From: an uncultured Eubacteriales bacterium
GTDB lineage: Bacteria; Bacillota; Clostridia; Christensenellales; Aristaeellaceae
Length of the DNA: 45,397 bases
Direction of reading: 5' to 3'
Assembly: GCA_902795275.1 (NCBI GenBank)
Contig: CADBKQ010000018.1
Coordinates: 1 to 45,397, forward strand
Shown here: positions 24,543-33,236 of the stretch, one piece after another
Position numbering within the stretch: position 1 is the first letter of the stretch
Layout of the letters: each line of letters begins with the position of its first letter
Position numbers and translations under genes: made by a program
The notes under the pieces: generated by a model
Database searches by the model: none
Told to the model about the DNA's origin: nothing
The model's input: only the letters and a program-made list of their open reading frames with translations

Positions 24543-24637
24543 TATTTTCACGCAAATTGCACGCCCAAAATACAAAAAAATGACGAAAAAAACGATGAAT
24601 TTTGCTGGTTTTTTTGTAGAATCCTGCATGAATAATC

Positions 24638-24654
24638 CCGACAATTTATGTCGG
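24638..24654. promoter_or_regulatory. Palindrome between the hyd and MATE operons (candidate operator)
   Basis: CCGACA (24638-24643), spacer ATTTA, TGTCGG (24649-24654). It lies about 100 bases before the hyd -10 and 55 bases before the MATE -35, in a 334-base gap (24447-24780) that otherwise holds only the two promoters and A/T-rich DNA. It does not match the Rex consensus TTGTTAANNNNTTAACAA. Confidence 0.4.
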
Positions 24655-24706
24655 AATATACAAGGGAGAAGGCCCGAAGGACGAAAACGGACAAGAATTA
24701 ACCGGA

Positions 24707-24736
24707 TTGCGGGGTTGTGTTTTTTCTTCTTATGAT
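24707..24736 (+). promoter_or_regulatory. Promoter of the MATE transporter gene
   Basis: TTGCGG (24707-24712), an 18-base spacer and TATGAT (24731-24736). The predicted start of transcription is near 24743, so translation must begin downstream of 24739. Confidence 0.5.
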
Positions 24737-24780
24737 ATATGATGAAAACGGTTACTCAAAGTACAAGCGAGGTTGTTTCC

Positions 24781-26163
24781 ATGAGCAGAATGCAGCGGGA
24801 CTTCACCCAGGGGCCGATTGCCCGGAGCATGATCACGTTCTCCCTGCCCTTTCTTCTTTCCAATATATTGCAGGCGCTCTACGGCGCGGTGGACATGCTG
24901 GTGGTGGGGAACTATGCCGACCCCGACCCGGTGGTGAGCGCGCAGATTCTCTCCGGCGTGAACATCGGCAGCCAGATCACCCACCTGGTCGCCATGATGG
25001 TCAGCGGCCTGACCATTTCCGGCACGGTGATGGTGGGGCAGTATGTGGGCGCGAAAAAGCAGAAGGACGCTTCCGAAACCGTCGGCACCATGTTTACCCT
25101 CATGGCCATCGTGGGCGTGGCGCTGATGGCGGTGATGCTGCTTTCCTCCGACCTGCTTCTACGGCTGCTCAACACCCCGCCGGAAGCGTTCGAGCACGCC
25201 AAAACCTATCTGGTGATCTGCCTGGCGGGTACGCTGTTCATCTTCGGCTACAACGCCGTGTCCTCCATCCAGCGCGGCCTGGGGGATTCCGTGCGGCCGC
25301 TGGTTTTCGTGGGCATCGCGTGCCTGGTGAACGTCGTCCTGGACCTGTGGTTGGTGAAGGGCCTTGGCATGGGCGCGGCGGGCGCGGCCTGGGCCACGGT
25401 GATCGCCCAGGCGATCAGCCTGATCCTGGCCGCCTGGTATCTGAGCCGCAACAAGTTCATCTTCGATTTCAAGCTCAAATCCTTCCGCATCCAGAAGGAC
25501 AAGATGAAGCTGATGGTGAAGCTGGGCATCCCGTCCTCGGTGCAGAGCATCGTGGTCAATTTCTCCTTCCTGGTGATGACCAGCATCGTGAACAACATCG
25601 GCGGCTACACCGCGTCCGCCGCCGTGGGCGTGGTGGGCAAGTTCAACTCCTTTGCCATCCTGCCCGCCGTGGCCATGTCCTCCTCCGTCAGCGCCTTTGC
25701 CGCCCAGAACATCGGCGCAGGGCTGTACGACCGGGCGAAGAAGAGCCTGTGGGTGGGCATCGAAATCGCCATGACCATTTCCCTGGCGGTGTTCGCCGCG
25801 GTGCAGATCTGGCCGGAAGCCATCATCGGCGTGTTCAATCCCGACCCCGAGCTGATCCGCAACGGGGTGGAATACATGCGCACGTTCAGCTTTGACTACC
25901 TGCTGGTGCCGATCCAGTTCTGCTTCAACGGCCTGATCATGGGCGCGGGGCATACCCAGTTCACCCTCATCAACGCCTCGCTGTCCTCGCTGCTGCTGCG
26001 CATTCCCGTAGCGATTCTGCTCGGCTCCGTGCTGGGATGGGGACTGATGGGCGTGGGCCTGGCCGGGCCCGCCGCCTCCGCCGCGGGCGTGTGCCTGGGC
26101 GCGTGGTTCATCTTCTCCGAACGCTGGCGGAAGGACCAGACGGGGATCAAGGCGGATAACTAA
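24781..26163 (+). CDS. MATE family Na+/H+-driven multidrug exporter
   Basis: A 460-residue transporter with 12 predicted membrane helices in two MATE bundles (starts near 20 and 240). Typical residues are visible in the first bundle (FLLSNILQALYGAVDMLVVGNY) and in the second (SVQSIVVNFSFLVMTSIVNN). Such proteins export cationic drugs, toxins or metabolites; the substrate is not readable. An ATG at 24739 lies at or before the predicted transcription start and has no ribosome binding site; the ATG at 24781, preceded by GCGAGG, is chosen. It is monocistronic and is followed by secG with its own promoter. Confidence 0.92.
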   Translation: MSRMQRDFTQGPIARSMITFSLPFLLSNILQALYGAVDMLVVGNYADPDPVVSAQILSGVNIGSQITHLVAMMVSGLTISGTVMVGQYVGAKKQKDASETVGTMFTLMAIVGVALMAVMLLSSDLLLRLLNTPPEAFEHAKTYLVICLAGTLFIFGYNAVSSIQRGLGDSVRPLVFVGIACLVNVVLDLWLVKGLGMGAAGAAWATVIAQAISLILAAWYLSRNKFIFDFKLKSFRIQKDKMKLMVKLGIPSSVQSIVVNFSFLVMTSIVNNIGGYTASAAVGVVGKFNSFAILPAVAMSSSVSAFAAQNIGAGLYDRAKKSLWVGIEIAMTISLAVFAAVQIWPEAIIGVFNPDPELIRNGVEYMRTFSFDYLLVPIQFCFNGLIMGAGHTQFTLINASLSSLLLRIPVAILLGSVLGWGLMGVGLAGPAASAAGVCLGAWFIFSERWRKDQTGIKADN

Positions 26164-26201
26164 AAAATTCTTCCTTTTTCCCACTTTTTTCTGGATTATG
26201 C

Positions 26202-26230
26202 TTGTTTTTTCTTTCAACCTGTGATAGAAT
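26202..26230 (+). promoter_or_regulatory. Promoter of secG
   Basis: TTGTTT (26202-26207), a 17-base spacer and TAGAAT (26225-26230). The leader to the ribosome binding site is short. Confidence 0.7.
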
Positions 26231-26264
26231 ACCATCTGTGCTATTTCAAGGAGGGACAATCTAC

Positions 26265-26501
26265 ATGAGCGCTATCGAAGTAATTCTGGACATTCTGATG
26301 GTTATTTCCGCCCTGGTCATGATCGTGACCGTTCTGATGCAGGACAGCGATTCTGACGGCATGGGCGCTTTGACCGGCGGCAGCGAGACTTTCTTCGGCA
26401 AGAACAAGAACAATACCCTGGAAGGCAAGCTGGCTATGGCCACCAAGGTTTCTTCCATCGTGTTCGTGGTGCTGGCGATTGTGATGCTGCTGGTGAAATA
26501 A
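26265..26501 (+). CDS. secG: Protein translocase subunit SecG
   Basis: A 78-residue SecG, the small non-essential partner of the SecYE channel. Two membrane helices are clear (about 4-24 and 57-77), joined by a polar loop with MQDSDSDGMGALTGG, similar to the QxxxxxGLGxxFGG motif of the family. AAGGAGG at 26249-26255 lies nine bases before the ATG at 26265. It ends in a terminator hairpin. Confidence 0.92.
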   Translation: MSAIEVILDILMVISALVMIVTVLMQDSDSDGMGALTGGSETFFGKNKNNTLEGKLAMATKVSSIVFVVLAIVMLLVK

Positions 26502-26526
26502 ACCGGGGCGTATCGCGCGGCTTTCC

Positions 26527-26556
26527 AGGGCTGACAGTTCTTCGTCAGCCCTTTCT
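26527..26556 (+). terminator. Terminator after secG
   Basis: AGGGCTGAC (26527-26535) pairs with GTCAGCCCT (26544-26552) around an 8-base loop, followed by TTCTTT. Confidence 0.7.
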
Positions 26557-26583
26557 TTGGGTTTTGGCAAAGGAATTATTATC

Positions 26584-28515
26584 ATGATTGTGTTAACGAT
26601 ACAAAATCTCCACAAGGCTTTCGGCGGCAATGCGGTGTTAAAGGACGTGAACCTGACCCTCCAGGATCACCAGCGGATGGGCCTGGTGGGGGTGAACGGC
26701 TGCGGCAAAACCACGCTGCTGAATATTTTAGCGGGCCGCGAGCAGGCCGACGGCGGCAGCGTGTCCCTGATGAAGGGCATCCGCATCGGCTACATGGAAC
26801 AGCAGTACCGGGCCCAGGGCGACAGCACCGTGTTTGAGGAAATGAAGCGGGTATTCGAGCCCGTGTTTGCCATGGAAGAAAAGCTGCGGGCGCTGGAGCA
26901 CGACATGTCCGAAGCCGGGGAAACAGAGCTCAAACGCATGGGGGAGACCTACGCCCGCCTGAGCGACGCCTTTGAAAAGGCCGACGGCTATGCCTGGAAG
27001 TCCTCGATCCAGGGCGTGCTGGCGGGCCTGGGCTTCAAAAAGGAACAGTACGACCAGCCCGCGCGCCTCCTGTCCGGCGGCGAGCTGACGCGGCTGTGCC
27101 TGGCGAAGCTGCTTTTGCAGAAGCCCGATTTATTGCTCCTGGACGAGCCCACCAACCATTTGGATTTGTCCGCCCTGGATTGGCTGGAGCATTACCTTTC
27201 CGAGTATAAAGGCGCTTTGATCGTCGTGTCCCATGACCGCTATTTCCTCGACCATGTGTGTACCCACATTTCCGAACTGCTGCTGGGGACGCTGGAACAG
27301 TACACGGGCAACTATTCTTCCTATATGAAGGAACGCGCCGAACGGTTCGAGATCCGCATGCGGGCCTGGGAACAGCAGCAGAAGATGATTGCCCGGGAGG
27401 AAGCCATCATTGCCCGGTATAAGTCCTTCAACCGGGAAAAGTCCATCAAGGCCGCCGAGAGCCGGGAAAAGCGGCTGGAAAAGGTGGAGCGGTTGGAGCG
27501 CCCGGAGGACGAGCATCAGGTGCGCTTCCGGTTCGAGGCCAAGCGCCGTACTGGGGATGACGTGCTGTTCATCCGGGATTACAGCAAATCCTTCGGGGAC
27601 AGAACCTTATTCAAAAACGTGAACCTGACCCTCCGGGCGGGGGACCGGGTGGCGCTGCTGGGGCCCAACGGCATCGGCAAATCCACCCTGCTCAAGTGCC
27701 TCATGGGCGAGGAAACGCCGGATACCGGTTCCGTCCGCTGGGGCGCGAACGTGGACACGGGGTATTATGACCAGAAGCAGGAGGGCCTGCACCCCAACAA
27801 GACCGTGCTGGACGAGGTGTGGGACACCTTTCCCCGCCTGGAACAGAGCCAGGTGCGGGGCGCGCTGGGCCTGTTCCTGTTCACGGGCGAGGACGTGTTC
27901 ATGCCCATTCACACCCTCTCCGGCGGCGAGAAGGGCCGGGTCGCCCTGACCAAGCTGATGCTGCACAAGGATAACCTACTGCTCCTGGACGAGCCCACCA
28001 ACCACCTGGACATGGACAGCCGCGAAGTGCTGGAGGACGCCCTGGAAAACTTCGAGGGCACCATCCTGGCCGTGTCCCATGACCGCTACTTCATCAACCG
28101 CTTCGCCACCCGCGTGGCGGTGCTGACGGAGGACGGCATCAAGGAATACTTAGGCAACTTCGACGACTACATGGCCAAGCTCCAATGGGAACAGGCCCAG
28201 CAGAACCAGGACCCGCGCTTTGCCGACATGACCCGAACCGAAGCGGGCAAGGAAAAGCGGAAACTCCGCCTCGCCAAGGAACAGCTGAAAGCCTTGAAGG
28301 AAGCGGTCAAGCAGGCGGAAAAAACCGTTGCCGACACCGAAGCCGCCATTGAAAAACAGGAAGCGCTGATGGCGACCCCCGAGGTGTATACCGACCCGGA
28401 GAAGGCCGCCGCCGCCGCGAAGGAATACCAACGGCTCAAGGACGCTCTGGCCCAGGCCTACACCGACTGGGAGGACGCGGAAGAAGCGCTGGCGGAAGCC
28501 ACGGAGGGCGTATGA
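26584..28515 (+). CDS. ABC-F family ATPase (ribosome-associated, Uup/EttA/YdiF-like)
   Basis: A 643-residue soluble protein with two ABC ATPase domains and no membrane part. Walker A sites: GVNGCGKT (36-43) and GPNGIGKS; signatures LSGGELTRL and LSGGEKGRV; Walker B as LLLDEPTNHLD twice; a linker of about 80 residues rich in Arg/Lys/Glu between them. A C-terminal coiled coil (about 560-640, KEAVKQAEKTVADTEAAIEK) is typical of Uup-like members. These act on stalled ribosomes or protect against ribosome-targeting antibiotics. The ATG at 26584 follows AAAGGAA. Whether it is a resistance factor or a housekeeping factor cannot be told. No regulatory leader peptide is seen. Confidence 0.93.
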   Translation: MIVLTIQNLHKAFGGNAVLKDVNLTLQDHQRMGLVGVNGCGKTTLLNILAGREQADGGSVSLMKGIRIGYMEQQYRAQGDSTVFEEMKRVFEPVFAMEEKLRALEHDMSEAGETELKRMGETYARLSDAFEKADGYAWKSSIQGVLAGLGFKKEQYDQPARLLSGGELTRLCLAKLLLQKPDLLLLDEPTNHLDLSALDWLEHYLSEYKGALIVVSHDRYFLDHVCTHISELLLGTLEQYTGNYSSYMKERAERFEIRMRAWEQQQKMIAREEAIIARYKSFNREKSIKAAESREKRLEKVERLERPEDEHQVRFRFEAKRRTGDDVLFIRDYSKSFGDRTLFKNVNLTLRAGDRVALLGPNGIGKSTLLKCLMGEETPDTGSVRWGANVDTGYYDQKQEGLHPNKTVLDEVWDTFPRLEQSQVRGALGLFLFTGEDVFMPIHTLSGGEKGRVALTKLMLHKDNLLLLDEPTNHLDMDSREVLEDALENFEGTILAVSHDRYFINRFATRVAVLTEDGIKEYLGNFDDYMAKLQWEQAQQNQDPRFADMTRTEAGKEKRKLRLAKEQLKALKEAVKQAEKTVADTEAAIEKQEALMATPEVYTDPEKAAAAAKEYQRLKDALAQAYTDWEDAEEALAEATEGV

Positions 28516-28553
28516 CGGAAAATGCGCTGCCCTATAGAACAAGGAGGACGGAA

Positions 28554-29441
28554 TTGAAGAAACGGATTATCAGCCTTTGCTGTGTTTTTCTTCTCTGCCT
28601 GCTTCCGGCCTGCGCCTTGGCCGACGCGCCGGTGCACTTCAACGAAACCCCGCCCGAGGACTGGCAGGAGCGGGACTTGCTGCGCCTGACCGTGTTCAAG
28701 ACCATGGTGAACGACTGTATGCTGCTGCAATGCGGCGGGGACGCCATGCTGGTGGACGGGGCCATGGACAAATGGGCCAACCACCTGATGGACGCGTTTA
28801 TCGAACTGGGCCTGACCGCTGAGGACGGGCATGTGCATATTCCCCATGTGTTCAACACCCACCCCCATGAGGATCATTTGAAGGGCATTAACCGCCTCAT
28901 CCGCAAGGGCCTGACCACCGATGAATTCATCACCAGCTTCCCCGATACCTATAAAAACAGCATGCTGCGCACCGCGCTGAAGGAGTTCCGCGGGCGAGAG
29001 ATTCCCATCCACCAATTGGAGCAGAACGAGGAAATGAACCTGGGCGGCGCGACGCTGCGCTTCTTCTGGTGGGCGGACGGCAAAGGGCCGAATGAACTGA
29101 GCTGCTGCACCAGCGTTACCTTCGGCGAGGCTTCGCTGCTGCTGACCGCCGACGCGGAGAGCATCGCACAGATGGGCATCCTGAACCAGGTGCCCCATGA
29201 ATGGCTGAAAGCGGATATCCTGAAATTCCCGCATCACGCCTACAGCATCATGGAAATTGACTTTCTGGAAACCGTCAGCCCCCAGCTGGTGTTTGCCACC
29301 AACTGGCTCAGCAATACGCAGCCCGCCGCGAACCAGGTGGAGCGGCGGAATATGATCTATGTGACCCAGGGCTTCGGCAGGATCGTGATGGAAACGGATG
29401 GAAAAGAATGGTATGTCACCCAGACCCTGGGGCAGTTTTGA
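28554..29441 (+). CDS. Secreted ComEC-like metallo-beta-lactamase-fold protein
   Basis: A 295-residue protein with a signal peptide and an MBL-fold hydrolase domain resembling the ComEC/Rec2 C-terminal domain. The motif THPHEDH (102-108) is the HxHxDH metal site with Glu before Asp, and LTADAE and PHHAYS supply later ligands. The start is TTG at 28554, because AAGGAGG lies six bases upstream and the reading gives a clean signal MKKRIISLCCVFLLCLLPAC; an ATG at 28512 overlaps the preceding stop but lacks that signal sequence in the right place. The sequence LPAC (17-20) could be a lipobox, so it may be a lipoprotein. The substrate is unknown (nucleic acid or phosphodiester is inferred from the relatives). 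Confidence 0.8.
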   Translation: MKKRIISLCCVFLLCLLPACALADAPVHFNETPPEDWQERDLLRLTVFKTMVNDCMLLQCGGDAMLVDGAMDKWANHLMDAFIELGLTAEDGHVHIPHVFNTHPHEDHLKGINRLIRKGLTTDEFITSFPDTYKNSMLRTALKEFRGREIPIHQLEQNEEMNLGGATLRFFWWADGKGPNELSCCTSVTFGEASLLLTADAESIAQMGILNQVPHEWLKADILKFPHHAYSIMEIDFLETVSPQLVFATNWLSNTQPAANQVERRNMIYVTQGFGRIVMETDGKEWYVTQTLGQF

Positions 29442-29493
29442 AGGCTATCGCTGGTTGAATGCAATCGGCGGCAATTGATAGAGGTGAAAAAAC

Positions 29494-30498
29494 ATGAAAC
29501 GATTCGGCGTTGGCGTGATTGGCTGCGGGGCGATTTCCGGCAATCATTTTCACGCGATTGGAAAAACGGACAACGCGGCGCTTCGGGCGGTGTGCGATAT
29601 TGACGAAGCAAAGCTGCAAAAGGCCATGGCCGCGCAGAGAGCGGATGGATACACGGATTACCATGATCTCCTGGCCCGCCCGGATATTGACGCGGTGCAT
29701 ATCTGCGTGCCCCATTACCTGCACGCGCCCATCAGCATCGCCGCGCTGAAAGCGGGCAAGCACGTGCTGTGCGAAAAGCCCATGGGCATGACGATCCAGG
29801 AAGCGGAGGCCATGCAGCGGGCGGCGGAGGCATCCGGAAAGACCCTGACCATTTGCTTCCAGAACCGCTACAACGGCGCGTCCCTGCGGATGAAGGAAAT
29901 CATCGACGGGGGAACGCTGGGCCGGGTCATCGGCGGCAGCGCGTTCGTGTGCTGGGATCGGGACGCAGCCTATTACGCCTCCTGCCCCTGGCGCGGAACC
30001 TGGAAAACGGAGGGCGGCTCTTCCCTCATCAATCAGTCCGTTCACACGCTTGATCTCTTGCGCTGGCTGGCGGGTGGGCTGACATTGAGATCGGCCACCA
30101 TGACCGCCAAGCGCCTGGCCGACGTGATCGAAACGGAAGACACCTGCGATATGCTGTTGGAAAACGAAAACAGAAACCGGTTTGTTTTCTACTGCACCAA
30201 CTGCGCTTCCACCAATGAAAACATCTATCTGCACCTGATCCTGGAAAAAGGCGAAATGCACATGGACGGCGCGCGGCTGACCCTCCTCACGGAGGACGGC
30301 GCGAAGGTGGAGGACTATTCCGCCGGCAAGGGCGTGGGGAAGGATTACTGGGGCGCGGGCCACGATCAGTTCATCGCGGATTTCTATGCCCGGCTGACAG
30401 CGGGAAAACCCGCCTTTGTCACTTCCGCGGACGCGCTGGAAACCACCCGCATCATGGACGCGGCCTACCATGGGAACGCGCCGATCAGGCATCGGTAA
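29494..30498 (+). CDS. Gfo/Idh/MocA family NAD(P)-dependent oxidoreductase
   Basis: A 334-residue sugar or inositol dehydrogenase-like protein. The Rossmann motif is GVIGCGAISGNHF (8-20), and the conserved EKPMG is near 93-97, with the second domain following. Substrates in this family are oxidised at a ring carbon. It lies 12 bases before a GH2 gene, with which it is presumably co-transcribed, so it may act on the glycoside or the released sugar. The ATG at 29494 follows AGAGGTG. The catalytic Lys is that of the EKP motif. Confidence 0.88.
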   Translation: MKRFGVGVIGCGAISGNHFHAIGKTDNAALRAVCDIDEAKLQKAMAAQRADGYTDYHDLLARPDIDAVHICVPHYLHAPISIAALKAGKHVLCEKPMGMTIQEAEAMQRAAEASGKTLTICFQNRYNGASLRMKEIIDGGTLGRVIGGSAFVCWDRDAAYYASCPWRGTWKTEGGSSLINQSVHTLDLLRWLAGGLTLRSATMTAKRLADVIETEDTCDMLLENENRNRFVFYCTNCASTNENIYLHLILEKGEMHMDGARLTLLTEDGAKVEDYSAGKGVGKDYWGAGHDQFIADFYARLTAGKPAFVTSADALETTRIMDAAYHGNAPIRHR

Positions 30499-30510
30499 GG
30501 AGAAAGCAGA

Positions 30511-33186
30511 ATGAAATACTTCGATCTATCCGGATCGTGGACTTGCGAAATCCCCGGCATGCGCGGCGAAATGCGCCTGCCGGGGACTTTGGATGAAAGC
30601 TGCATCGGCTTTCCCGACGAACCGAAAAACCAGTGGAAGGTGGACGAGGTGGCGCGCATCGGCTTCTGGCAGCCCGGCGACCCCATCGTGACCCGCCTGA
30701 CCCGGAAGCATACCTTTGAAGGCCAGGCGAAGATTTCCCGGCGCATTCAGTGGGAAGTACCGGAAGGCAAGCGGGTGTTCGTGGAATGCGAACGCGCCCG
30801 GCATCTGCGCCTGCTGGTGAACGGACGGGAAGCGCCGCTGTTTTCGCCCGCCTGCCTGTCCGCACCTTACGTGTTTGAGGTGACGGGCCTGGCGACGGGC
30901 GAGGATGAATTTGTGTTCCTTTCCGACAACAGCTATCCCGGCTGGCCCCGGGACGCCATCGTGTATTCCTCCGCCGCCTCCGACGAGACCCAGACCAACT
31001 GGAACGGGCTGCTGGGCTACGTGCGCCTCCGGGTGGAGGAGCCGGATTTCATCTCTGCCGTGCGGGTCTATCCGCGGGGCGATACCCTGGACGTATGGAT
31101 TGCGGTTGATCATCAAGAAGCGTATCACGGGATGGTTCGGCTCGCTTCCGAGGCGCTGGCGAAACCGGCGGAGCTGAGTGTTCATTTGGAACCGGGGGAA
31201 AATGAAATCCGCCTGCAAGGCTTAAAGATGCGGAAAAACATCCGCCGATGGGAGATCGACGAAGGAAATCTGTATCAGCTTACGGTGGAAATGAGCGGTA
31301 TGGAGCCGAAAACCGTCCCCTTTGGCGTGCGGGACTTCCGGGCGGAAAACGGCTGCCTGACCCTGAACGGGCGGCGGATCTTCCTGCGGGGCGAAGCCAA
31401 CTGCGCCGTGTTCCCGGAAACAGGCTGCATCCCCATGGACGCGGAAGCCTGGAAAAGCATTATCCGCCGTTATCAGTCGTATGGGGTCAACTGCCTGCGG
31501 TTCCACAGCCATTGCCCGCCGGAGGCGGCGTTTATCGCCGCCGACGAACTGGGGATGCTGATGCAGCCGGAGCTGTCCCACTGGAACCCGACTGACGCTT
31601 TCGCCAGCGATGAAGCGAAAGCCTATTACGAAACCGAACTGACGCAGATCCTGAAAACCCTGGCGAACCACCCGTCCTTCGTGATGCTCACCCTCGGCAA
31701 CGAGCTCCACGCCGACGAAGCGGGCCATGCCTTCATGGATCATCTGCTGGAAAAAGCGAAGGGCTACGATGACACCCGCATCTACGCCAACGGCTCCAAC
31801 CCGCATTACGGCGCATTGGGGCCGGATCAGTCCAGCGGTTTCTTCACCGCCTCCGACGACCGGGGGCGGCAGCTTCGTCTGACTTCGGCGGAGTTCCGGG
31901 GAAAACTGAATCAGGAGTATCCCAATGCCCGCCGGAACTTCGACGGGGAAATGGACGCGCTTCGGAAGGATTCTCCACAGCCCGTGTTTTCCTTTGAGGT
32001 GGGGCAGTATGAAGCGCTGCCGGACTTTGACGAGATCGGCGCTTTTCAGGGCGTCACCAGCCCGGAAAACCTGAAGCATATCCAAAGGAAGGTGCGGGAA
32101 AAGGACCTGGAAAAGGACTGGAAGCGCATGGTGGCGGCCACGGGGAAAAGCGCCCTGCTGTGCTACCGCGCCGAAGTGGAAGCCGCCCTGCGCACGAAGG
32201 ATTTCAGCGGCATTTCTCTGCTGGGCCTGCAGGATTTCCCGGGCCAGGGGACGGCGCTGGTGGGCATGATGAACAGCCACTTGCAGCCCAAGCCGTATGA
32301 TTTCGCCCGGCCCGAGCGTTTCCGCTCCTTCTTCCGGGACGCGCTGCCCCTGGCGTTGCTGCCCCGCTTCACCTATACGGCGGGCGAAACCCTGGAAGCG
32401 GACATTCAAATGGCGAATTACGGAAAAACCAATTTTGCCGGAAGCTGCGTCTGGACGCTGACGGGAGAAACGTTTTCCGACGACGGCTTCCTGCCCATTG
32501 CTGTCGCGCCCGCGGACGGGCTCACATCCCTTGGCGCGCTGCAGATCAATCTGCCAGGGATGGAACAGCCGGAAAAGCTGACCCTGACCCTGTCCTTCTG
32601 CGGCGAGGAAAACGAATACTCCCTTTGGGTCTATCCCGACGTTCAGCCGGTCTGCCCCGAAAACGTTTACGAATGCCGGACGCTGGACGAAACGGCGAAG
32701 CGGGTATTGGCCGCGGGCGGCAGCGTGTTTCTGGCCCCCGACGCCACGGAAGCAGCGCTGCCTTCTTCCATCCCCACCCAGTTCAGCCCGGACTTCTGGT
32801 CGGTGTGTACCTTCCCCACCCAGGCGGGCGGCATGGGCCAGCTGATCGACGAAAAACACCCGCTGTTCCGGCGTTTCCCCACGGAAAATTTCAGCAACTG
32901 GCAGTGGTGGCCCATGGCGAACACCCGGGCCATGATCCTGCCGGAGCGCGTCGACGCTATTGTCGCGGAAATGGACTCCTATGCTTTCCTGCGGCCCATG
33001 GCGAAGCTGTTTGAATGCCGCTGCGGCGGGGGAAAGCTGATGGTATCCTCCCTGGGCCTGCATCATCTGAACCAGTACCCGGAAGCAAAGGCGCTGCGGC
33101 AGGCCGTCTATGACTATATGACATCCCCGGATTTTGCGCCCAAACAGGAATTGTCCTTGGACTGGATTGCCGCTTTATTCCAATAA
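30511..33186 (+). CDS. Glycoside hydrolase family 2 protein (beta-glycosidase)
   Basis: An 891-residue cytosolic beta-glycosidase. The N-terminal sugar-binding jelly-roll domain and immunoglobulin-like domain (1-300) precede a TIM barrel. The acid/base Glu is E398 in LTLGNELH and the nucleophile is E496 in VFSFEVGQY, both as in GH2. The C-terminal 300 residues include a further beta domain and a tail resembling a glutamine-amidotransferase-like fold. There is no signal peptide. beta-Galactosidase, glucuronidase or mannosidase specificity cannot be read. It is paired with the upstream Gfo/Idh/MocA gene and ends at a strong terminator. Confidence 0.88.
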   Translation: MKYFDLSGSWTCEIPGMRGEMRLPGTLDESCIGFPDEPKNQWKVDEVARIGFWQPGDPIVTRLTRKHTFEGQAKISRRIQWEVPEGKRVFVECERARHLRLLVNGREAPLFSPACLSAPYVFEVTGLATGEDEFVFLSDNSYPGWPRDAIVYSSAASDETQTNWNGLLGYVRLRVEEPDFISAVRVYPRGDTLDVWIAVDHQEAYHGMVRLASEALAKPAELSVHLEPGENEIRLQGLKMRKNIRRWEIDEGNLYQLTVEMSGMEPKTVPFGVRDFRAENGCLTLNGRRIFLRGEANCAVFPETGCIPMDAEAWKSIIRRYQSYGVNCLRFHSHCPPEAAFIAADELGMLMQPELSHWNPTDAFASDEAKAYYETELTQILKTLANHPSFVMLTLGNELHADEAGHAFMDHLLEKAKGYDDTRIYANGSNPHYGALGPDQSSGFFTASDDRGRQLRLTSAEFRGKLNQEYPNARRNFDGEMDALRKDSPQPVFSFEVGQYEALPDFDEIGAFQGVTSPENLKHIQRKVREKDLEKDWKRMVAATGKSALLCYRAEVEAALRTKDFSGISLLGLQDFPGQGTALVGMMNSHLQPKPYDFARPERFRSFFRDALPLALLPRFTYTAGETLEADIQMANYGKTNFAGSCVWTLTGETFSDDGFLPIAVAPADGLTSLGALQINLPGMEQPEKLTLTLSFCGEENEYSLWVYPDVQPVCPENVYECRTLDETAKRVLAAGGSVFLAPDATEAALPSSIPTQFSPDFWSVCTFPTQAGGMGQLIDEKHPLFRRFPTENFSNWQWWPMANTRAMILPERVDAIVAEMDSYAFLRPMAKLFECRCGGGKLMVSSLGLHHLNQYPEAKALRQAVYDYMTSPDFAPKQELSLDWIAALFQ

Positions 33187-33191
33187 AATAA

Positions 33192-33225
33192 CTGACGGGA
33201 CGAAAGGCGTTCCCGTCAGCTTTTT
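33192..33225. terminator. Terminator of the GH2 operon (bidirectional)
   Basis: CTGACGGGA (33192-33200) pairs with TCCCGTCAG (33211-33219), followed by CTTTTT. The opposite flank is A/T-rich, so it can also end the M18 peptidase gene. Confidence 0.85.
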
Positions 33226-33236
33226 GTTTGAGTAAA

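Noticed and set aside
24739..24780. Upstream start for the MATE gene
   Set aside because: It lies at or before the predicted transcription start; the ATG at 24781 has a ribosome binding site and gives the usual N-terminus.
24447..24780. Rex (redox) operator upstream of the hydrogenase operon
   Set aside because: No match to TTGTTAANNNNTTAACAA was found by eye; the only palindrome is CCGACA-N5-TGTCGG.
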